Shown in pieces: positions 58,415-64,000 of a DNA stretch of 64,000 nucleotides (position 1 is the stretch's first letter; each line of letters opens with the position of its first letter). The notes beneath the pieces are model-generated. The model was not told the origin of the DNA and searched no databases. It saw only the letters and a list, made by a program, of their open reading frames with translations. The DNA lies in the NCBI RefSeq assembly GCF_000474215.1, contig NZ_BAUC01000015.1, positions 1-64,000 on the forward strand, read 5' to 3'. A program made the position numbers and the translations under genes. The DNA comes from Edwardsiella hoshinae NBRC 105699 = ATCC 33379. Its GTDB lineage: Bacteria; Pseudomonadota; Gammaproteobacteria; Enterobacterales; Enterobacteriaceae.

Positions 58415-58897
58415 ATGAGTAAGGTGACGCACTATTATCAACAATGGCTGGCGGCGCTGACCGAACGCCTGAAGAACGGCGAGCGCGACATCGATGCGCT
58501 GCTGGATAGCGCGCAGCAGCAACTGCGCCATGCCAGCGACCTGAGCGAGGCCGACATCGAACAGATCCGTCTAGCGATGCGCCGCGATCTGGAAGAGTTC
58601 GCTCGTGCCTATCAGGAGAGCCGCGATGAGATGGAGGACAGTGTCTTCATGCGGGTGATTAAGGAAAGCCTGTGGCAGGAGTTGGCCGACATCACCGACA
58701 AGACCCAGCTCGAATGGCGCGAGGTATTACAGGATGTCAGCCATCACGGTGTCTACCACAGCGGCGAGGTGGTCGGTCTGGGGCATCTGGTGTGTGAGAA
58801 GTGCCACTTCAACCTGGATGTCTATACCCCGGAGATCTTGCCGCGTTGCCCGCGCTGTGGACATGATCAGTTCCAGCGCCGCCCCTTCCGTCCCTGA
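58415..58897 (+). CDS. ybeL: YbeL zinc-ribbon protein
   Basis: A 160-residue protein of the YbeL family: a helical, acidic N-terminal part (about 1-90) and a C-terminal zinc ribbon with CEKCHFNLDVYTPEILPRCPRC. It is divergent from leuS, as in E. coli. The function is unknown; GGAGGTAGGAC precedes the start. Confidence 0.95.
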   Translation: MSKVTHYYQQWLAALTERLKNGERDIDALLDSAQQQLRHASDLSEADIEQIRLAMRRDLEEFARAYQESRDEMEDSVFMRVIKESLWQELADITDKTQLEWREVLQDVSHHGVYHSGEVVGLGHLVCEKCHFNLDVYTPEILPRCPRCGHDQFQRRPFRP

Positions 58898-58921
58898 AGA
58901 CGCTCGCGTCGTGGCTTGGCG

Positions 58922-59860
58922 CTACGCCGCGTAGCGCCGTAGCTCGGCGATCAGTAACGCGACAAAGGCGGGGCGGTCGATGGTCAACAGCACCTCGCAG
59001 TTGGCGTCGCGTCCCGTCAGCCGGTGGCGATCGACCAGCGTCATCCCCGCGGTATAGCGTCCGCGTGTTTCCACGCCCACCCAATAATGCGCGCTGCTGA
59101 ACAACTGCGGCGCCAGCAGCCAGGCGATGGCACAGGGATCATGCATCGCTGCCCCTGGTAAATGGCGTGGTCCATTGAGGTAGATAGGCAGATAGAAGTC
59201 GAGCATCTCGGCCACCGCCAGCGCTACCGGGTTGGCGAGGGCGCGGATGCGCTCAACCTCGTCAGGTAGCACCAACGCCTGGTGGGTCATATGTAGTCCG
59301 GCCATGACCAGCGGTACGCCGGATTGCATCACGATGTCCGCCGCGTGAGGATCGACCAGGATGTTGAACTCGGCGCAGGGGGTGACGTTGCCGACGTCCA
59401 TCCCGCCGCCCATAAAGACAATCTGCGCCAGGCGCGAGCGCAGTTGCGGATAGCTACGCAGCAGTAAGGCCGCGTTGGTCATCGGGCCGGTGACCACCAG
59501 GGTGACCGGTTCGCGACTACGCTGCAATACCTCGGCCATCAGCGCCAGTGCGCCACGCGCATCGGCGCTGCGGGGGGCTTCAGGCAGTTGGGTATGTCCC
59601 ATTCCGCTGCTGCCGTGTACCTCTTGGGCGATGCGCAGTGGGTAGAGCAGCGGCTTGGCGGCACCGCCGGCCAGCGGAATGTCATCGCGCCCCATCAGGG
59701 TCAGCAGACGCAGGGCGTTGTCCAGGGTTTTCTCTGGGGTCTGGTTGCCGGCGCTGGTGGTTACCGCCAACACCGCCAGTTGCGGTGCGCGCAGCGCCAT
59801 CGCAAGGGCGATGGCATCATCCAGCCCAGGATCGCAGTCGATGATCACCGGTCGTTTCAT
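58922..59860 (-). CDS. Nucleoside hydrolase, second RihA-like copy
   Basis: A 312-residue inosine-uridine-type nucleoside hydrolase releasing base and ribose. The Ca2+-binding Asp cluster is seen in [31 protein letters not shown] and [17 protein letters not shown] are family blocks. It overlaps the upstream rihA by 4 nt, so this is a tandem pair in one operon. It is clearly more distant from E. coli RihA than the next gene, so its base preference may differ. Confidence 0.9.
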   Translation of the reverse strand: MKRPVIIDCDPGLDDAIALAMALRAPQLAVLAVTTSAGNQTPEKTLDNALRLLTLMGRDDIPLAGGAAKPLLYPLRIAQEVHGSSGMGHTQLPEAPRSADARGALALMAEVLQRSREPVTLVVTGPMTNAALLLRSYPQLRSRLAQIVFMGGGMDVGNVTPCAEFNILVDPHAADIVMQSGVPLVMAGLHMTHQALVLPDEVERIRALANPVALAVAEMLDFYLPIYLNGPRHLPGAAMHDPCAIAWLLAPQLFSSAHYWVGVETRGRYTAGMTLVDRHRLTGRDANCEVLLTIDRPAFVALLIAELRRYAA

Positions 59861-60816
59861 CCTCTTTCCTCCGTGAAGTCGCCATAGGCCGTGGCGATCC
59901 GCTCGACGAGCAGATCGACGAAAGCCCTACGATCGATGTCTGTCAGTACGGTGGTGTTGGCGGGCAAACCGTTCTGGCCGAGGCTATCGACTACCGTCAT
60001 GCCGTCGCTGTATTGTCCACAGGTTTCCACGCCGACCCAACATGTGTGGTGGCGGAAGAGTTGGGGACGTAGCAGCCAGGCGATGGTGCAGGGATCGTGT
60101 AGCGGCGCGCCCTGAAAGCCCCATTTTTCTTGACGGTGATAGCGCATAAAGAAGTCGAGCAACTCGGCGACGGTACGCGCCACCGGGTTGCCTAAGGCGC
60201 GCAAGCGTTCGATATCGGCATCGAGGATTTGTGCCCGATGGGTCACGTCCAGCCCTGCCATCACGATGGGCACACCGCTCTGGAATACCATCTCGGCGGC
60301 TTCGGGATCGACATAGATGTTGAACTCTGCCGCGGGGGTCCAGTTACCGGCGCCAGCGCTGCCGCCCATGATGACGATGCGTGCGATGCGTGTGTGTAAC
60401 TCGGGATGCGCCGCCAACAACAGCGCCACATTGGTCAGTGGCCCTGTGGCCACCAGGGTGAGCGGTTGCGCGCTGGCGCGTAGCGTCTGCGCCATCAACG
60501 CCAGCGCCCCTTCGGGGCGGGGGGCGAAGCCGGGCTCGGGTAGGCAGGGGCCGTCCAATCCGCTCACACCGTGTACATTGTCGGCGATGATCAGCTCGCG
60601 CAGCAACGGCTTGGCGGCTCCGGCCGCCACCGGAATGTCGCTGCGGCGGAGCAGGGTGAGAATGCGCAGGGCGTTGCGCAGGGTCTTGTCGGGCGTTTGA
60701 TTGCCGGCACACGTGGTCACGGCCCGTAGATCTAATTCTGGGCTGGCCAGCGCCAGGATTAGGGCGATGGCATCATCGTGGCCGGGGTCGCAATCGATGA
60801 TCAGGGGAAGTGTCAT
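59857..60816 (-). CDS. rihA: Pyrimidine-specific ribonucleoside hydrolase RihA
   Basis: Hydrolyses cytidine and uridine for pyrimidine salvage. The 319-residue protein aligns with E. coli RihA from [31 protein letters not shown]-type [17 protein letters not shown] and [19 protein letters not shown] follow. I start at ATG 60816 by homology, not 60840. The position downstream of gltL is as in E. coli. Confidence 0.93.
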   Translation of the reverse strand: MTLPLIIDCDPGHDDAIALILALASPELDLRAVTTCAGNQTPDKTLRNALRILTLLRRSDIPVAAGAAKPLLRELIIADNVHGVSGLDGPCLPEPGFAPRPEGALALMAQTLRASAQPLTLVATGPLTNVALLLAAHPELHTRIARIVIMGGSAGAGNWTPAAEFNIYVDPEAAEMVFQSGVPIVMAGLDVTHRAQILDADIERLRALGNPVARTVAELLDFFMRYHRQEKWGFQGAPLHDPCTIAWLLRPQLFRHHTCWVGVETCGQYSDGMTVVDSLGQNGLPANTTVLTDIDRRAFVDLLVERIATAYGDFTEERG

Positions 60817-60945
60817 GGGGAGCCCTCCGATTCGCGTCACGGGATGGTTGGCTTACACCATACTCCCGTGACGCAAGCTCGGACAGTTGCCGGGGGGGAA
60901 AGCGTGAGTCAGGGCGCACTCCTGAGACGCTCGGCTTCCTGCGTG

Positions 60946-61671
60946 TTAGTGGATGATTTTTGCTAGGAAATCACGCGCACGCGGCGAGTGGGGCTGGGTG
61001 AAGAAATCGTCCTTTGCCCGGTCTTCGATGATGCGTCCCTCATCCATAAAGATCACCCGGTTGGCTACCTTGCGCGCGAACCCCATCTCATGAGTGACCA
61101 CCATCATCGTCATGCCCTCGCGCGCCAGAGCGATCATCACATCCAGGACTTCGTTGATCATCTCTGGATCGAGGGCTGAGGTCGGCTCGTCGAATAGCAT
61201 CGCCACCGGATCCATGCACAGTGCTCGAGCGATGGCTACGCGCTGTTGCTGGCCACCGGAGAGTTGGGCGGGGAACTTGCTAGCGTGCGATGCCAGGCCG
61301 ACCCGTTCCAGCAGGGCCTGACCTTTGCTGATGGCTTGAGCGCGTGGGCGGCCGAGCACTTTGATCTGCGCTAAGGTCAGGTTGTCGATGATCGACAGGT
61401 GGGGAAACAGCTCAAAGTGCTGGAAGACCATACCGACTTGGGCACGCAGCCGCGCCAGGTTGGTGCGCTGGTCGTGCAGCGCCGTGCCATTGACCGTGAT
61501 CTGCCCTTGCTGGATCGGCTCTAGCCCGTTGACGGTCTTGATCAGGGTCGACTTGCCCGAGCCGGAGGGGCCGCAGACTACCACCACCTCGCCCTTATCG
61601 ACATGGGTGCTACAGTCGTTCAGCACCTGAAACGACCCATACCATTTACTGACCTGTTGCAGGGCGATCAT
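60946..61671 (-). CDS. gltL: Glutamate/aspartate ABC transporter ATP-binding protein GltL
   Basis: The ATPase of the glutamate/aspartate importer. The 241-residue protein has Walker [15 protein letters not shown], the signature [16 protein letters not shown] and Walker [15 protein letters not shown], with the H-loop in [15 protein letters not shown]. It overlaps gltK by ATGA. Confidence 0.97.
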   Translation of the reverse strand: MIALQQVSKWYGSFQVLNDCSTHVDKGEVVVVCGPSGSGKSTLIKTVNGLEPIQQGQITVNGTALHDQRTNLARLRAQVGMVFQHFELFPHLSIIDNLTLAQIKVLGRPRAQAISKGQALLERVGLASHASKFPAQLSGGQQQRVAIARALCMDPVAMLFDEPTSALDPEMINEVLDVMIALAREGMTMMVVTHEMGFARKVANRVIFMDEGRIIEDRAKDDFFTQPHSPRARDFLAKIIH

Positions 61672-62345
61672 ACTGCGCTCCTTTTCTTAAGATGGTTGAC
61701 CAGCAGCGAGGCGCTGAGGCTGATAATAAAGTAGATGACACCGGCGAACAGGATCATCTCTAACTGGGTGCCGTCGCGCTCGCCGATGGTTGAGGCGGTG
61801 CGGAAGAAGTCAGCCAGACTTAGGACGTACACCAGCGAGGTGTCTTGAAATAGCACGATCCCTTGGGTCAGCAGCAGTGGCACCATGGCGCGGAACGCCT
61901 GCGGCAGGATCACCAGGTACATGGATTGCCACGGTGTCATGCCCAGCGCCAGAGCGGCGGCGTTCTGCCCGCGTGCGACGCTCTTGATCCCGGCGCGGAT
62001 GATCTCCGAGTAGTAGGCGGCTTCGAACAGGGCGAAGGCAACCATCGCCGAGATCAGCCGGATATCCTGTTTAGGTGACAGGCCGAGCACCTGTTGCAAT
62101 AGGCTGGGCACCACCAGGTAGAACCACAGCAACACCATCACCAACGGCACCGAGCGGAAGAGGTTAACGTACAGCGCGGCCAGCCAGGCGAGCGGTTTCC
62201 AGCGTGACAGGCGCATCACTGCCAGGCAGGTACCCCATAGAATGCCGACCACCACCGCCGTGACGGTGATCTGCAAGGTGATCGCCATACCATCCAGCAA
62301 ATAGGGCAAGCTGGGGACGATGGAACTCCAGTCGAATTGATACAT
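61668..62345 (-). CDS. gltK: Glutamate/aspartate ABC transporter permease GltK
   Basis: One of two inner-membrane permeases of the importer. The 225-residue protein has about five helices and the EAA-type loop around [33 protein letters not shown], which contacts GltL. It shares one base with the gltJ stop. Confidence 0.97.
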   Translation of the reverse strand: MYQFDWSSIVPSLPYLLDGMAITLQITVTAVVVGILWGTCLAVMRLSRWKPLAWLAALYVNLFRSVPLVMVLLWFYLVVPSLLQQVLGLSPKQDIRLISAMVAFALFEAAYYSEIIRAGIKSVARGQNAAALALGMTPWQSMYLVILPQAFRAMVPLLLTQGIVLFQDTSLVYVLSLADFFRTASTIGERDGTQLEMILFAGVIYFIISLSASLLVNHLKKRSAV

Positions 62346-63085
62346 TAGCGGCTCCCCATATTGCCCGGTAGCTGGAGGCGCCGCTCCAGCAGATGCATGC
62401 CCAGCATCAATAGCGCATTGATGGCGATATAGGCCAGGGTAATGGCTGTGAAGGATTCATAGGCATGCGCCGAGTAATCCAGCAGCTTGCCGGCCTGGGC
62501 GGCCATGTCCAGCAAACCGATGGTCGAGGCGATGGCCGAATTCTTTACCAGGTTCAGCATCTCGGAGGTGAGGGGCGGCACGATCACCCGGTAGGCGTTG
62601 GGTAACAGCACGTAGCGGTAGGTTTGCGCCAGAGTGAAACCGAGCGCCAGCCCGGCGTTCTTCTGCCCGCGCGGCAGGGCATTGATCGCGGCGCGCACCT
62701 GCTCGCAGACGCGTGCCGCGGTAAACAGTCCCAAACACAACAGCGAAGAGACGAAAAACTGGATCGGCGGATCCAGTTCGCCTTTAAACCAGTTGCCCCA
62801 GTCCGTCGGCAATAGCTCCGGCACCACCAGATACCAGGTAAAAAATTGCACGATCAGCGGGACGTTGCGGAACAGCTCCACGTAGAGGGCCGCAAGCGTC
62901 GCCAGCGGACGGCTAGGCAGGGTGCGTAGGATCCCCAGCAGCGAACCTAACAGCAGAGCGATCAGCCAGGCCGCTGCGGAGAGGGCAATCGTCACCTGCA
63001 TCCCGGAGCCGATCCAGCCCAGGTAGGTGGTGCCGCCGAAGGGGGCCGGTTCGAGGAAGATGCCCCAGTTCCAATCGATAGACAT
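62345..63085 (-). CDS. gltJ: Glutamate/aspartate ABC transporter permease GltJ
   Basis: The second permease of the importer. 246 residues with the EAA loop around [38 protein letters not shown] lies upstream of the ATG. It is preceded by the gltI-gltJ spacer with a palindrome. Confidence 0.97.
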   Translation of the reverse strand: MSIDWNWGIFLEPAPFGGTTYLGWIGSGMQVTIALSAAAWLIALLLGSLLGILRTLPSRPLATLAALYVELFRNVPLIVQFFTWYLVVPELLPTDWGNWFKGELDPPIQFFVSSLLCLGLFTAARVCEQVRAAINALPRGQKNAGLALGFTLAQTYRYVLLPNAYRVIVPPLTSEMLNLVKNSAIASTIGLLDMAAQAGKLLDYSAHAYESFTAITLAYIAINALLMLGMHLLERRLQLPGNMGSR

Positions 63086-63142
63086 AGATGACTCCGGTTA
63101 ACCGGCGCGCCGCCAGCGGGCGCGCAAGGAGAGCGATGCCGT

Positions 63143-63164
63143 GTCCCGTAGGCGCCTACGGGAC
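63143..63164. repeat. Perfect palindrome in the gltI-gltJ spacer
   Basis: A 22-nt perfect palindrome (half site GTCCCGTAGGC) lies 19-40 nt after the gltI stop. A second GC-rich inverted repeat follows near 63103-63124. Such hairpins after the binding-protein gene often protect its mRNA and give more binding protein than permease. In E. coli a small RNA (SroC) arises here, but no homolog can be claimed. Confidence 0.6.
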
Positions 63165-63182
63165 GACGCGGCGTGGTTACGT

Positions 63183-64000
63183 CTATTCGGCGATGCGATC
63201 GTTGGGCGTGGCGAACAACTTATGCATCTCCTCGGAGAGGGCGAAGTGTAGATTCATATTCTTCGGCGGGATCGGTTGCTCGAACCAACGCTGATACCAA
63301 CTGGCGGCCTGGCCGGCGGTTTGTGCCTGGGCGATGGTGTCGTCGATCAACTTCTTGAAGGCGGGATCATCCTTACGCAGCATGCAGCCGTAGGCCTCAT
63401 AGGACTGCGGTGTACCGACGATGACCCAGCGTTCGGGTTGCTTGGCCTTGGCGCGCTCGCCAGCCAGGAGTGCATCGTCCATCATGAAAGCTACCGCGCG
63501 GCCGCTTTCCAAGGTACGGAATGAGTCGCCGTGATCCTTGGCGCTGATGATACGCATCTTCATACCCTCTTTTTCGTTCATGCGATTGAGCATGATCTCT
63601 GAGGTGGTGCCGGAGGTGACCACCACCGGTTTACCCGCCAGATCACGGAAGTCATGCACTCCGCTGTCCTTGGCGGTCAACAAGCGGGTACCGACGATGA
63701 ACAGGGTATTGGAGAAGGCCACTTGTTGCTGGCGCTCGGCGTTATGAGTGGTCGAGCCGCACTCAAAGTCATAGGTACCGTTTTGTAACAATGGGATACG
63801 GTTTTGCGAGGTGATAGGCAGGAGCTTCACTTGGAGGTTAGGCAGTGCGAGTTGCTTCTTTACCGCGGCCACGATGGCGTTGCTGTAATCTTGCGAGTAG
63901 CCGACCACCTGCTGTTTATTGTCGTAATAAGAGAAGGGCACCGATGACTCACGGTGGCCGACGACGATCACGCCATTCTGCTTGATCTTCTGTAATGTGG
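63183..64000 (-). CDS. gltI: Glutamate/aspartate-binding protein GltI, 5' end outside the window
   Basis: The periplasmic receptor of the importer. The frame runs to the window edge (LQKIKQNGVIVVGHRESSVPFSYY...), so the signal peptide and start are missing. Residues match E. coli GltI, e.g. PFSYYDNKQQVVGYSQDYSN, NGTYDFECGSTTHN and RIISAKDHGDSFRTLESG. The first gene of gltIJKL. Confidence 0.96.
   Translation of the reverse strand, partial: TLQKIKQNGVIVVGHRESSVPFSYYDNKQQVVGYSQDYSNAIVAAVKKQLALPNLQVKLLPITSQNRIPLLQNGTYDFECGSTTHNAERQQQVAFSNTLFIVGTRLLTAKDSGVHDFRDLAGKPVVVTSGTTSEIMLNRMNEKEGMKMRIISAKDHGDSFRTLESGRAVAFMMDDALLAGERAKAKQPERWVIVGTPQSYEAYGCMLRKDDPAFKKLIDDTIAQAQTAGQAASWYQRWFEQPIPPKNMNLHFALSEEMHKLFATPNDRIAE

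Overview
The window is about 64 kb of chromosome from a gamma-proteobacterium of the Enterobacterales, most likely Edwardsiella or a close relative in the Hafniaceae. The basis is E. coli-like synteny at the right end (gltIJKL-rihA, ybeL, leuS-lptE-holA-nadD-rsfS-rlmH-mrdA-mrdB-rlpA-dacA-ybeD-lipB-lipA-tatE), near-full-length orthologs of gss, pagP, hdeB and the carnitine genes, and a GC-rich background. The genus is an inference; no 16S rRNA or other marker lies here. No tRNA, rRNA or CRISPR array was seen.

Layout. 1-3 kb: the 5' end of an unknown exported protein and decayed DNA with a frameshifted, internally deleted chemoreceptor pseudogene. 3-6.4 kb: hdeB (acid-stress chaperone), gss (glutathionylspermidine synthetase/amidase), pagP (lipid A palmitoyltransferase). 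6.5-11.1 kb: a three-gene partner-switching cassette (receiver-PP2C phosphatase, STAS antagonist, RsbW-like kinase) followed by a glycogen phosphorylase. 11.2-16.4 kb: a Kup-type K+ transporter, an ibrA/ibrB pair, a DUF302 protein and an unusual Ser-rich lipoprotein. 16.9-23.3 kb: an Ail/OmpX-like outer-membrane gene, then an AT-rich island, then a second 5'-truncated copy of the outer-membrane gene and a methyltransferase-modD operon with a likely ModE box.

The most interesting item is the island at about 17.9-20.9 kb. It encodes a complete pantocin A-type RiPP pathway read on the minus strand. It begins with a 30-residue precursor (20693-20785) with Glu-Glu-Asn at positions 16-18, followed by a terminator-like hairpin. 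After it come a ThiF/E1-like enzyme (PaaA), an Fe(II)/2-oxoglutarate oxygenase (PaaB) and an EamA exporter (PaaC). The island is bracketed by a 35-bp imperfect inverted repeat, an IS3-type transposase relic, a modD relic and a 162-bp near-identical direct repeat from the outer-membrane gene, so acquisition by mobile DNA is likely.

23.8-39.9 kb holds carnitine metabolism. caiF, aes, yaaU and fixXCBA lie on one side of a shared regulatory region carrying a CRP site, and caiTABCD lies on the other. caiE is missing; a second CaiC-like CoA ligase takes that place. 39.9-44.2 kb: a small zinc-ribbon protein, mltE, a NiCoT nickel transporter preceded by a near-perfect NikR operator, an aldo/keto reductase, a coiled-coil MbeD-like protein and tatE. 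44.4-64 kb: conserved housekeeping genes for lipoylation, cell-wall elongation, NAD synthesis, ribosome silencing, LPS assembly and leucyl-tRNA charging. It ends with tandem nucleoside hydrolases and the glutamate/aspartate ABC transporter, whose gltI runs off the end.
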